In this document: positions 50,626-58,612 of the stretch, one piece after another
How the letters are laid out: every line of letters begins with the position of its first letter
Position numbering within the stretch: the stretch's first letter is position 1
Assembly: GCF_001293775.1 (NCBI RefSeq)
Contig: NZ_LGLN01000077.1
Coordinates: forward strand, 6,127 to 64,738
Origin: Pseudomonas syringae pv. cilantro
Lineage (GTDB): Bacteria > Pseudomonadota > Gammaproteobacteria > Pseudomonadales > Pseudomonadaceae
Length of the DNA: 58,612 bases
Direction of reading: 5' to 3'
Made by a program: the position numbers and the translations under genes
Notes under the pieces: model-generated
The model's database searches: none
Seen by the model: the letters and a program-made list of their open reading frames with translations, nothing else
What the model was told of the DNA's origin: nothing

Positions 50626-53490
50626 TCAGACTTCCTGATAGCTCTCGATGGACGGGCAGGCGCAGACCAGATTGCGGTCGCCGAATACGTTGTCGACGCG
50701 GCCGACCGGAGGCCAGTATTTGTTTTCGATCAACGAATCGACCGGGTACACCGCCTGTTCGCGGCTGTAAGGGTGACTCCACTGGCCGACGATTTCCGCA
50801 GCGGTGTGCGGTGCGTTTTTCAGTGGGTTGTCGTCCTTGTCCAGCGTGCCTTCTTCAACTGCACGGATTTCTTCGCGGATCTTGATCATGGCATCGCAGA
50901 AGCGGTCCAGCTCTTCTCTGGATTCACTTTCGGTCGGCTCGATCATCAGGGTCCCGGCCACCGGGAACGACATGGTCGGTGCGTGGAAGCCAAAGTCGAT
51001 CAGGCGCTTGGCCACGTCATCGACGCTGATGCCGCTGCTGTCCTTGATCGGACGCAGGTCAAGGATGCACTCATGGGCAACCAGACCGTTGGCGCCGGTG
51101 TACAGCACCGGGTAATGCTCTTCCAGGCGCCGTGAGATGTAGTTGGCATTGAGGATCGCCAGTTGCGAGGCGCGCTTGAGGCCTTCGCCACCCATCATGC
51201 GGATGTACATCCAGGTGATCGGCAGGATGCTGGCGCTGCCGAATGGCGCTGCGCAAACCGCGCCTTCCTTGCGCTCCATGCGTGCGTGACCCGGCATGAA
51301 GGGCGCGAGGTGCGCTTTGACGCCAATCGGGCCAACGCCCGGGCCACCGCCGCCGTGCGGAATGCAGAAGGTCTTGTGCAGGTTGAGGTGCGAGACGTCG
51401 CCGCCGAACTTGCCCGGCGCGCACAAGCCGACCATCGCGTTCATGTTGGCGCCATCGATGTAAACCTGGCCGCCATGGTCATGAACGATGCCGCAGATTT
51501 CGCGAATGCCTTCTTCGAACACGCCGTGGGTCGACGGATAGGTGATCATCAGCGCCGCAAGCTGGTCGCGGTGCTGAGTGGCCTTGGCGCGCAGGTCTTC
51601 GATGTCGACGTTACCGCGCGCATCGCAGGCGGTCACCACGACGCGCATGCCAGCCATGTTGGCGGTCGCCGGGTTGGTGCCGTGCGCCGATGACGGGATC
51701 AGGCAGATGTCACGGTGCTGATCGCCACGGCTCTGATGATAAGCGCGGATCGCCAGCAGGCCAGCGTATTCACCCTGGGAGCCCGCGTTCGGTTGCAGCG
51801 AAATCGCGTCATAGCCGGTCGCCGCGCAGAGCATGGTCTCCAGTTCGTCGGTCAGTTGCTGGTAACCAGCGCTCTGCTCGGCAGGGGCGAAGGGGTGCAG
51901 ATTGCCGAACTCGGCCCAGGTCACCGGGATCATTTCGCTGGCGGCGTTGAGCTTCATGGTGCACGAGCCCAGCGGGATCATGGTGCGGTCCAGTGCCAGG
52001 TCCTTGTCGGCCAGTTTGCGCAGGTAACGCATCAGCTCGGTTTCAGAGTGATAGCGGTTGAACACCGGATGGCTGAGGATGGCCGATTGGCGCAGCAGGG
52101 CAGCGGGCAGGCGCGACTGAACGCTGTCCGCCAGCGCGGCGAAATCCGGAATGCTCTGACCATCGCTGGCAAAGATTTCCCACAGCGTTTCGACCGCCGA
52201 CTGTGATGTGGTCTCGTCGAGTGACAGGCCCAGACGCTGCTCGTCGATCTCGCGCAGGTTGATGTGATGCGCGCGTGCGGCGGCGTGCAATGCGGCGGTC
52301 TGGCTGCCGGTGACCAGCGTCAGGGTGTCGAAAAAGAACGCTTGTTCGGTTTTCAGGCCCAGCTGGTTCAAGCCTTCGGCCAGGGTGGCGGTCAGGTGGT
52401 GCACGCGGTTGGCGATCTGCGTCAGGCCGCGCGGGCCGTGATACACCGCGTACATGCTGGCGATATTGGCCAGCATTACCTGTGCGGTGCAAATGTTGCT
52501 GGTGGCCTTTTCACGACGAATATGCTGCTCGCGGGTTTGCATGGCCAAGCGCAGGGCCTGCTTGCCGTGGCGATCCACCGACACGCCGACCAGACGGCCC
52601 GGCATGTCACGCTTGAACGCGTCGCGGGTCGAGAAATAGGCCGCATGCGGGCCGCCGAAGCCTAACGGTACACCGAAGCGCTGCGCACTGCCGATGGCCA
52701 CGTCTGCGCCGAACTCGCCGGGCGGGGTCAGCAGGGTCAGGGCCAGCAGGTCGGCCGCCACTGCTACCAGCGCGTTGGCAGCGTGGAAGCGCTCGACCAG
52801 TTCGCGGTAATCGAACACATCGCCATTGCTGGCCGGGTATTGCAGCAGCGCACCGAAGTACTCGCTGACATCGCTCAGTTCGGTCTCATCGGCAACCACG
52901 ACCGTGATCCCCAGCGGTTCGGCACGGGTGCGCAATACATCGAGGGTCTGCGGGTGGCAGTGGCTGGAGGCGAAGAACTGCTGACTGCCTTTGTTCTTGC
53001 TCAGGCGCTTGCAGAACGTCATCGCTTCCGCCGCTGCGGTGGCTTCGTCCAGCAGCGAGGCGTTGGCAATCGGCAGGCCGGTCAGGTCGCTGATCAGGGT
53101 CTGGAAATTGAGCAGCGACTCCAGACGGCCTTGGGAAATTTCCGGTTGATACGGGGTATAAGCGGTGTACCAGGCCGGATTTTCCAGCAGGTTGCGCAGG
53201 ATTGGCGCCGGTGTATGGGTGTTGTAGTAGCCCTGGCCGATGTAGGTTTTGAACAGCTGGTTCTTGCTGGCGATGGCTTTGATGGACGCCAGCGCATCGG
53301 CTTCGCTCTGTCCGGCAGGCAGATCGAGCACGCTGGTGCCCTTGATGCTTTCCGGGATCACGCTTTCGCTCAATGCTTCGATCGAGTCAAAACCCAGCGT
53401 TTGCAACATGGCCAGCTCGTCGTCGGCGCGCGGGCCGATGTGACGGGCGATGAATTCGTTGGCGGTGCTCAGTTGAATACGGTCAGTCAT
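50626..53490 (-). CDS. gcvP: Glycine dehydrogenase (decarboxylating), P protein
   Basis: 954-aa PLP enzyme that decarboxylates glycine and passes the aminomethyl group to GcvH. The PLP Lys is in HLNLHKTF, followed by the Gly-rich loop GGGGPGVGP. Full length for the fused single-chain form. It starts 10 bp after gcvH. Confidence 0.97.
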   Translation of the reverse strand: MTDRIQLSTANEFIARHIGPRADDELAMLQTLGFDSIEALSESVIPESIKGTSVLDLPAGQSEADALASIKAIASKNQLFKTYIGQGYYNTHTPAPILRNLLENPAWYTAYTPYQPEISQGRLESLLNFQTLISDLTGLPIANASLLDEATAAAEAMTFCKRLSKNKGSQQFFASSHCHPQTLDVLRTRAEPLGITVVVADETELSDVSEYFGALLQYPASNGDVFDYRELVERFHAANALVAVAADLLALTLLTPPGEFGADVAIGSAQRFGVPLGFGGPHAAYFSTRDAFKRDMPGRLVGVSVDRHGKQALRLAMQTREQHIRREKATSNICTAQVMLANIASMYAVYHGPRGLTQIANRVHHLTATLAEGLNQLGLKTEQAFFFDTLTLVTGSQTAALHAAARAHHINLREIDEQRLGLSLDETTSQSAVETLWEIFASDGQSIPDFAALADSVQSRLPAALLRQSAILSHPVFNRYHSETELMRYLRKLADKDLALDRTMIPLGSCTMKLNAASEMIPVTWAEFGNLHPFAPAEQSAGYQQLTDELETMLCAATGYDAISLQPNAGSQGEYAGLLAIRAYHQSRGDQHRDICLIPSSAHGTNPATANMAGMRVVVTACDARGNVDIEDLRAKATQHRDQLAALMITYPSTHGVFEEGIREICGIVHDHGGQVYIDGANMNAMVGLCAPGKFGGDVSHLNLHKTFCIPHGGGGPGVGPIGVKAHLAPFMPGHARMERKEGAVCAAPFGSASILPITWMYIRMMGGEGLKRASQLAILNANYISRRLEEHYPVLYTGANGLVAHECILDLRPIKDSSGISVDDVAKRLIDFGFHAPTMSFPVAGTLMIEPTESESREELDRFCDAMIKIREEIRAVEEGTLDKDDNPLKNAPHTAAEIVGQWSHPYSREQAVYPVDSLIENKYWPPVGRVDNVFGDRNLVCACPSIESYQEV

Positions 53491-53500
53491 GGCGTGCTCC

Positions 53501-53884
53501 TCAGGCTTCGGCGTTGGCTTTGATCAGGCGGTCGTAGGCGTCCTGATCCAGCAGGCCGTGGATCGCGTCGGCTTTTTGCGGGATGAAGCGAAAGAACCAG
53601 CCAGCGCCAAGGGCGTCTTCATTAACCAGCTCCGGCGTGGCGTCGAGCGCGGTGTTGACCTCGACCACTTCACCGTCCAGCGGCATGTTGATGCTGCTGG
53701 CGGCTTTGACAGATTCCACCACCGATACCTCGGCGTGTTGAGTGTAGGCCTGCAATTCCGGGAGCTGCACAAAGACCACGTCACCGAGCGATTCCTGCGC
53801 GTAGGGGGTAATGCCAACTGTCACGCTGCCGTCGGTTTCGGCTCGCAGCCATTCGTGGTCAACGGTGAATCGCAAATCGCTCAT
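53501..53884 (-). CDS. gcvH: Glycine cleavage system H protein
   Basis: 127-aa lipoyl carrier. Family start [10 protein letters not shown] and the lipoylated Lys in VVESVKAAS. First gene of gcvH-gcvP-gcvT, transcribed from the sigma-54 promoter just upstream. Confidence 0.97.
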   Translation of the reverse strand: MSDLRFTVDHEWLRAETDGSVTVGITPYAQESLGDVVFVQLPELQAYTQHAEVSVVESVKAASSINMPLDGEVVEVNTALDATPELVNEDALGAGWFFRFIPQKADAIHGLLDQDAYDRLIKANAEA

Positions 53885-53940
53885 ACAGGCTCCTCAAAGA
53901 ACAGGCCTCGCGTCAGGCGCGAGCATATGAGAAGACACTT

Positions 53941-53956
53941 AGCAATTTCACGGCCA
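53941..53956 (-). promoter_or_regulatory. Sigma-54 promoter of gcvHPT
   Basis: On the minus strand TGGCCGT-GAAA-TTGCT, matching TGGCACG-N4-TTGCW with exact GG-N10-GC spacing. It lies 56 bp before the gcvH ATG. Confidence 0.78.
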
Positions 53957-54020
53957 TGTTTTATTTGTTCAATAAAATCAACTAGTTAGGTTGTTTTGGG
54001 GACGCCGATCGAATGTGTGC

Positions 54021-54138
54021 TGTAGCGAAATCGCTACAGTCAGTGGGCGCCTGGAAATGGCTGAACGATCAAGGCCTTGAAACGAAGGGCGGTACACGGT
54101 GTGTAGCGAAATCATTCCGGTGGAATGATTTCATGACG
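54021..54138 (-). promoter_or_regulatory. GcsR-like enhancer sites upstream of gcvH
   Basis: Three 18-bp blocks: TGTAGCG-AAAT-CGCTACA (54021-54038), TGTAGCG-AAAT-CATTCCG (54102-54119) and TGGAATG-ATTT-CATGACG (54121-54138). The first two resemble the site TGTAACG-N4-CGTTCCG recalled for the glycine-responsive regulator GcsR of P. aeruginosa. The second and third also form GAAATCATTCC-GGT-GGAATGATTTC. They sit about 65-200 bp upstream of the -24 box, a usual enhancer distance. The 302-bp gap 53885-54186 holds no gene. Confidence 0.6.
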
Positions 54139-54186
54139 GGTGGACGACGCCCTTGGTCTTCAGCGCCGCCGTGCAAGATTAAACTG

Positions 54187-56304
54187 TTAGCCGACCTGCT
54201 TTTCGGAAGCGCGCAAAAAACTTTCCAGCTCTGCAAGTGGCAACGGTTTGCTGATCAAATAGCCTTGAATCTGATCGCAATGGCTCTCACGCAGGAACGC
54301 CAGTTGCTCAGGCGTCTCCACGCCTTCGGCGATCACTTTAAGGCCCAGGCTGTGGGCCAGTTCAATGATTGCCCGGGCGATGGCGGCATCCTGCGGATTG
54401 CTGGTCACCTCGCGAACGAAAGCGATGTCGATCTTGAGCTTGTGGATCGGGAAGCGGCGCAGGTACGCGAGGCTTGAATAGCCGGTGCCGAAGTCGTCGA
54501 TTGAAATACTCACGCCTGCTGACTTGAGCGTTTCCAGTGTCGCGATGGTGTGCGAGGTGTTTTCCATCAGCGAGCTTTCGGTCAGTTCGACTTCCAGCCA
54601 GCGCGGTTCGACCCGATGCTTGGTCAGGGCCTGACGGATGTCGGCGACCAGACTGCTGTTGGAAATCTGCTGGCCAGACACGTTGACCGCGACTTGAAAC
54701 AGTCCCAGCCCTGAGCGCTGCCAGCGGGCAATCTGCGCGCAGACGCTGTCGACCACCCAGTTACCGACCTCACCGATCAGGCCGAGGCTTTCCAGTACCG
54801 GCACGAACACCGCAGGCGAAACACCTGGCTGGCCGGGACGCGGCCAGCGCAGCAATGCTTCCAGCCCGCAGATCCGGTTATCGTCCAGGTTGAGCTTGGG
54901 CTGATAGACAATCTCGAACGCCCGTTTCTCTACCGCGTCGCGCAAGGCGGTTTCCAGCTCCAGGCGCGCCGAAACGTCGGCGTTCATTTGTGCGGTATAG
55001 AACCGATAGCTGTCGATGCCGAATTTCTTCGCGTTGTTCATGGCGGTGTAGGCGTGCCTGATCAGCTCGCGCGCGTCTTCGCCATCTTCCGGATAAAGGG
55101 CAATGCCGATGCTGGCGGTCATGACGATGCTTTGGCCTTCGACATGAAAAGGCACCCGCAACGCTTTGCGGATACGTTCCAGGGTCTTGCGCGTGTCGGC
55201 CTGGCCGTCGCGGATCATCAGAATCAGGGCAAATTCGTCGCCGTCCACGCGTCCGAGCGTGTCGCTGGCGTTGAGGCACTCCGAGAGTCGATGGCTGACT
55301 TCCAGCAAAACCTGATCGCCCAGGACGTGGCCCCAGGTTTCGTTGATATTCTTGAAGCCATCCAGGTTGACTGTCAGCGCCGCCAGCTTCCAGCGACTGA
55401 TGGCCGCCTGAGTGAGGCCCATTTGCAGACTGGTGAAAAACAGGTCACGGTTCGGCAGCCCGGTCAGGGTGTCGTAGTGGGCCATAGTCAGCAGGCGTTG
55501 ATCGCTTTCCTTGCGTCGGGTGATGTCGCGCACGATGCCGACGATGACCCAGTCTTCGCCGGTGCGATACGCCTGGCGATGGATTTCCACTTCGACATCA
55601 TTGCCGCTTTTGTCGCGAATCTGGGTCTCGAGCGGTTCACTGGGGCCTTTGCCGGCGATGATCTGGTCATACACGACCTCCAGGTTTTCCATGGAGGTCT
55701 CGCCCAGCTCGGCCGGCGTCTTGTGCGACAGTTCCTCAGCGGTGTAACCCAGCAACTGACAGGCCCTGCGGTTGAATTCGATGAGGCTCATGGTGTTGCG
55801 ATTAATCAGGAAGATCGCGTCTTCCGAGGCGTCCATCACGGTGCGGAAGCGCTCCAGATCGATGGTGCGCTGTTGCAGCTGCTCTTCGAGAATCATGCTG
55901 TGGCTTTTCAGGTAGTCGCCAAATGATTTGAGCCGTAACAGATTGCGCACCCGCAGCCACAGCTCAGAGCTGTCCACGGGTTTGTTGAGATATTCCTCGG
56001 CACCGGCTTCAAGCCCGGACAGGCGCGCGCTTTGCTGGTCGAGTGCGGAAAGCATGATGATCGGGATGTTGGCGGTGCTTTTATTGGCTTTCAGCTGGCT
56101 GGCCACTTCATAGCCGTCCATGCCGGGCATCATGATATCCAGCAGGATCAGGTCCGGCGCGTGGAGTTCGACCATCTCCAGCGCGACTTCCCCCGACTCT
56201 GCTGTCAGCGTCTGATAGTTCTGATTCTGCAACAGAACCTCCAGCAGGTCCCGGACATGGACATCGTCATCGACAATCAGGATCGTTGCGGCGCTCTTGG
56301 TCAT
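54187..56304 (-). CDS. REC-PAS-GGDEF-EAL c-di-GMP signalling protein
   Basis: 705-aa cytosolic response regulator. Receiver domain 1-125 with phospho-acceptor Asp56 (LLDIMMP); PAS about 150-265; GGDEF about 270-435 with the signature site changed to DGDEF (RVDGDEF); EAL about 450-700 with intact EALLRW, ELTESSL, DDFGTG, KID and EGVET. A degenerate GGDEF plus a complete EAL predicts a c-di-GMP phosphodiesterase, possibly with GTP sensing by the GGDEF domain. It is the last gene of a three-gene signalling unit. Confidence 0.92.
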   Translation of the reverse strand: MTKSAATILIVDDDVHVRDLLEVLLQNQNYQTLTAESGEVALEMVELHAPDLILLDIMMPGMDGYEVASQLKANKSTANIPIIMLSALDQQSARLSGLEAGAEEYLNKPVDSSELWLRVRNLLRLKSFGDYLKSHSMILEEQLQQRTIDLERFRTVMDASEDAIFLINRNTMSLIEFNRRACQLLGYTAEELSHKTPAELGETSMENLEVVYDQIIAGKGPSEPLETQIRDKSGNDVEVEIHRQAYRTGEDWVIVGIVRDITRRKESDQRLLTMAHYDTLTGLPNRDLFFTSLQMGLTQAAISRWKLAALTVNLDGFKNINETWGHVLGDQVLLEVSHRLSECLNASDTLGRVDGDEFALILMIRDGQADTRKTLERIRKALRVPFHVEGQSIVMTASIGIALYPEDGEDARELIRHAYTAMNNAKKFGIDSYRFYTAQMNADVSARLELETALRDAVEKRAFEIVYQPKLNLDDNRICGLEALLRWPRPGQPGVSPAVFVPVLESLGLIGEVGNWVVDSVCAQIARWQRSGLGLFQVAVNVSGQQISNSSLVADIRQALTKHRVEPRWLEVELTESSLMENTSHTIATLETLKSAGVSISIDDFGTGYSSLAYLRRFPIHKLKIDIAFVREVTSNPQDAAIARAIIELAHSLGLKVIAEGVETPEQLAFLRESHCDQIQGYLISKPLPLAELESFLRASEKQVG

Positions 56305-56313
56305 GACATGTGC

Positions 56314-56703
56314 TCAGGTAAGGGGCTGTTGAGCCGGGCTTTTGTCGAGGAGGGAATCGATAACCCGGTACAACTCCTGGTAGCGCAGGGGCTTGATGAT
56401 GTAGGCATTGCAGCCTGCCAGGCGGATTTTCTCTTCGTCTTCTTTCATCGCCATTGCAGTCAGTGCGACCACAGGAATCGCTGCGGTGCTGGCGTCTTTC
56501 TTCAGCAGTGAGGTGGCTTTCAGGCCATCCATTTCCGGCAACTGAATGTCCATCAGGATCAGGTCAGGCTGATGCTCGCGCGCCAGTTTCAGGCCGGTTT
56601 CGGCGTCCGTTGCGCAGAGCACGGCGTGCCCGGCGCTGGTCAGTAACAGTTGGGCCAGACGCATGTTGGCCGCGTTGTCTTCGACAATCATGATCTGGGC
56701 CAC
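56314..56703 (-). CDS. Single-domain response regulator
   Basis: 129-aa CheY-like receiver with acidic pair (VEDN), phospho-acceptor Asp52 (LMDIQLP), the Thr of ALTAMAM, and the Lys of IIKP. No output domain. It overlaps the kinase gene by 16 bp and lies 9 bp before the GGDEF-EAL gene, so it may relay or divert phosphate within the cassette. Confidence 0.93.
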   Translation of the reverse strand: MAQIMIVEDNAANMRLAQLLLTSAGHAVLCATDAETGLKLAREHQPDLILMDIQLPEMDGLKATSLLKKDASTAAIPVVALTAMAMKEDEEKIRLAGCNAYIIKPLRYQELYRVIDSLLDKSPAQQPLT

Positions 56704-58418
56704 TGCGCCTCCCCGGCTTCGAGTGTGCGGATCGGCAGCCAGACCACGAAGCGCGCGCCGAGGTCTTTGACGCTTGCCACCGCCACGCTACCGCCATGCA
56801 GCTCGGCCAGTTGCTTGACCATCGCCAGGCCCAGCCCCGTGCCTTCGAATTTACGTGCCAGGCCACTGTCGATCTGGCTGAACGCCTTGAACAGCTTGTT
56901 CATGTCGCTCTGCGCGATGCCTATGCCGGTGTCGCTGACGCTCAGTTCCAGAAACTGCTGGTAGTCACCGGGCGGTATCGGGAATACATGCGTCGGCCAG
57001 TCGCCATCGAGTACGCCCGCTTGCGCGCTGGGCACCAGGCGCACCGACAGCGTGACCCAGCCTTCCGGGGCGCTGAACTTCACCGCATTGGCCAGCAGGT
57101 TGTAGACGATCTGTTTGGTTTTGCGTCGGTCCAGCTCCAGCAGGCCGAAGTCGGCTTCGGTCTCCAGCTTCAGTTGAATGCGCTGCAGCGCTGCCTGCTC
57201 GCGGACGATCAGCAGGCTGTTGCTCAACAGTTCGTCCAGATCGACCGGTTCCAGCTCCAGCGTCATCATGCCGGCCTCGACCTTGGACAAGTCGAGGATG
57301 TCGTTGATGAGCGAGAGCAAATGCTGGCCACTGTTGAATATATCGCCGATGTAACCACGCTGGGCGTCGCTCATGTCGCCGACCATTCCGTCTTTGAGAG
57401 CTTCCGAAAAGCCAATGATCGCGTTCAAGGGCGTGCGCAATTCATGAGACATGGTCGCCAGAAACTCGGACTTCATGTGGCTGGCATGCTCCAGCTCGAT
57501 GTTTTTCTCTTCCAGCGTGCGTTCGAAACGCTTGCGCTCGGTCACATCGCGAGCCGCGGCAAATACACCCTTGAGCTTGCGATCACGGTCATGGAAGGTG
57601 GCGGCGTTGTACGACACGACGGTTTCGGTGCCGTCATAGGCACGCACAGTGAGCTCGTAATCACTGACCTTGTGTTCGCTGATCACGCGCTTGATCGCCG
57701 CATCGGCGCTCGCCGGGTCGGTGAAGAAATTCTTGCAGGGGGCACCGATCAGTTCGTCGCGGGTGCGTCCGGTCAGCGCCATCATCTGCTTGTTGACGTC
57801 GGAAATAATGCCCTGCGGGTCGGTCATCATCAGCGCATCGATGTTCGATTCGATCAGTGAGCGGGTATAGAACTGCTGATCCCGCAGCCGCTGATCGAGC
57901 AACGCCTGGGCTTCTTCTTCCTGCTTGCGGGCCGTGTTATCGGTGCCGATGAGCAGATAGCCGATGATGGTTTCGGTGCTGTCGCGCAGCGAGGTGACCG
58001 AGACCATCGCTGACAGGCGGCTGCCATCCTTGCGGATGTAGGTCAGCTCGTAAATGTCTTCGATGCCGCGTGAGGCCTTGAACACCAAGGCTTCAAAGCC
58101 CGGCGTGATAGGCGTATTCAGCTCATGGCTGAGCGCTGCGGCGCGGATGATCAGCTCGGCGGGGTCGGAAATATCGGCCGGGGTTATTTTGTCGACCACA
58201 TCTTCGGAGTGATAACCGAGCATGCGTTCGGCGCCGACGTTGAAAATCTGGATGACGCCGTGTTCATCGGTGGCGATGCTGGAGAAATAGGCGCTGTTGA
58301 AAATGGCGTCCTGAAGCGCACCGGTTTTCAGCAGGATTTTCTGCCGGCGGGATTCGACTATCGTTTCGGCACGAGACTGTGGCTCGGCGGCTTGGCGGTC
58401 TACTGGCGGGGTTTGCAT
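56688..58418 (-). CDS. PAS-containing cytosolic histidine kinase
   Basis: 576 aa without membrane segments. Two PAS domains are clear (about 40-160 and 190-305), the first with GVIQIFNVGAERMLGY and the second with GIISDVNKQMMALTG. HisKA follows with MSHELRTPLNA, then HATPase_c with FEGTGLGLAMVKQLAELHGG. Likely phosphodonor to the two downstream receivers. Ligand unknown. Confidence 0.93.
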   Translation of the reverse strand: MQTPPVDRQAAEPQSRAETIVESRRQKILLKTGALQDAIFNSAYFSSIATDEHGVIQIFNVGAERMLGYHSEDVVDKITPADISDPAELIIRAAALSHELNTPITPGFEALVFKASRGIEDIYELTYIRKDGSRLSAMVSVTSLRDSTETIIGYLLIGTDNTARKQEEEAQALLDQRLRDQQFYTRSLIESNIDALMMTDPQGIISDVNKQMMALTGRTRDELIGAPCKNFFTDPASADAAIKRVISEHKVSDYELTVRAYDGTETVVSYNAATFHDRDRKLKGVFAAARDVTERKRFERTLEEKNIELEHASHMKSEFLATMSHELRTPLNAIIGFSEALKDGMVGDMSDAQRGYIGDIFNSGQHLLSLINDILDLSKVEAGMMTLELEPVDLDELLSNSLLIVREQAALQRIQLKLETEADFGLLELDRRKTKQIVYNLLANAVKFSAPEGWVTLSVRLVPSAQAGVLDGDWPTHVFPIPPGDYQQFLELSVSDTGIGIAQSDMNKLFKAFSQIDSGLARKFEGTGLGLAMVKQLAELHGGSVAVASVKDLGARFVVWLPIRTLEAGEAQWPRS

Positions 58419-58479
58419 GATTCTTTCCCGTTACTACGTGACCCTGCCTGCCATGACGGCCGTAATACAAGCTTACGAA

Positions 58480-58497
58480 CACCCATTCAAATGGGTG
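58480..58497. promoter_or_regulatory. Palindrome upstream of the histidine kinase gene
   Basis: CACCCATT-CA-AATGGGTG, 8-bp perfect arms, 62 bp before the kinase ATG. It could be an operator or an mRNA hairpin; no T run follows. Confidence 0.35.
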
Positions 58498-58612
58498 ATA
58501 AGAGGTTTGTCGAACATACCAGAAGGCTATCGGCAGTTTATTTATTTAATGAAGCTTTTCTGAATGTTTTTCAGACAAATCTTGCTGGCAAGCTAGGGTC
58601 TGTTCCCGTTTC

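Noticed and set aside
50558..50782. N-terminal extension of gcvT
   Set aside because: Arg-rich, unlike the family start. The ATG at 50557 has a good ribosome site.
53885..54186. Possible glycine riboswitch before gcvH
   Set aside because: The conserved glycine aptamer elements are absent, and the repeats fit DNA-binding sites with a sigma-54 promoter.

Overview
This window reads as a chromosomal segment of a fluorescent plant-associated Pseudomonas, most likely the P. syringae group. It is GC-rich and carries a complete alginate operon in Pseudomonas order, a general L-amino-acid ABC transporter (aap), RhlB-type helicase, Pseudomonas REP-like palindromes, and TccC/RHS-type toxin genes with the 'short RHS plus variable tail' layout common in this group. 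The species call is inferred from gene content only. I see no tRNA, rRNA, CRISPR array or insertion sequence.

Layout. (1) 1-1268, plus strand: 3' end of a TccC/RHS protein whose AT-richer tail carries an HExxH metallopeptidase-like signature. (2) 1374-17795, minus strand: the alginate operon algD-alg8-alg44-algK-algE-algG-algX-algL-algI-algJ-algF-algA. It is preceded by a sigma-22 (AlgU/AlgT)-type promoter near 18280-18307 and a leader of about 480 nt. Two repeat or hairpin islands interrupt it, one between algD and alg8 and one between algL and algI. (3) 18617-22466: yaaA, a deacetylase-fold protein with an eroded metal site, a candidate structured RNA, and a PIN-PhoH protein. (4) 22803-23979: moaC-moaD-moaE for molybdopterin. 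(5) 24194-25938: three-lipoprotein cassette (CsgG-like, DUF4810, DUF799/GNA1162). (6) 26019-28254: RhlB-type helicase and a carboxylesterase, both minus. (7) 28738-32901: aapJQMP behind a candidate sigma-54 promoter. (8) 33055-38328: MFS permease, NTF2-like protein, GIY-YIG protein, GST-like protein, membrane-anchored glutaredoxin, YejK and HU. (9) 38469-42404: rlmF and valS. (10) 42585-43718: short RHS-core protein with an F-box-like tail. (11) 43761-48668: holC and a small partner, pepA, and divergently lptF-lptG. (12) 48820-53884: a cold-shock protein and the glycine cleavage operon gcvH-gcvP-gcvT. The latter has a strong sigma-54 promoter and GcsR-like enhancer sites. (13) 54187-58418: a three-gene signalling cassette (PAS histidine kinase, single-receiver regulator, REC-PAS-GGDEF-EAL protein).

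How the parts fit. AlgD and AlgA supply GDP-mannuronate. Alg8 with the PilZ protein Alg44 polymerises it, AlgK/AlgE export it, AlgG/AlgX/AlgL modify or trim it, and AlgI/J/F/X acetylate it. Alg44's PilZ domain makes polymerisation c-di-GMP dependent, and the window also encodes an EAL protein predicted to degrade c-di-GMP, though no specific link is shown. Two amino-acid-related operons (aap and gcv) both appear sigma-54 dependent.

The most unusual items are the two RHS proteins with distinct putative effector tails (an aspzincin-like HExxH domain and an F-box-like domain), the structured RNA upstream of phoH, and the promoter architecture of gcvHPT.
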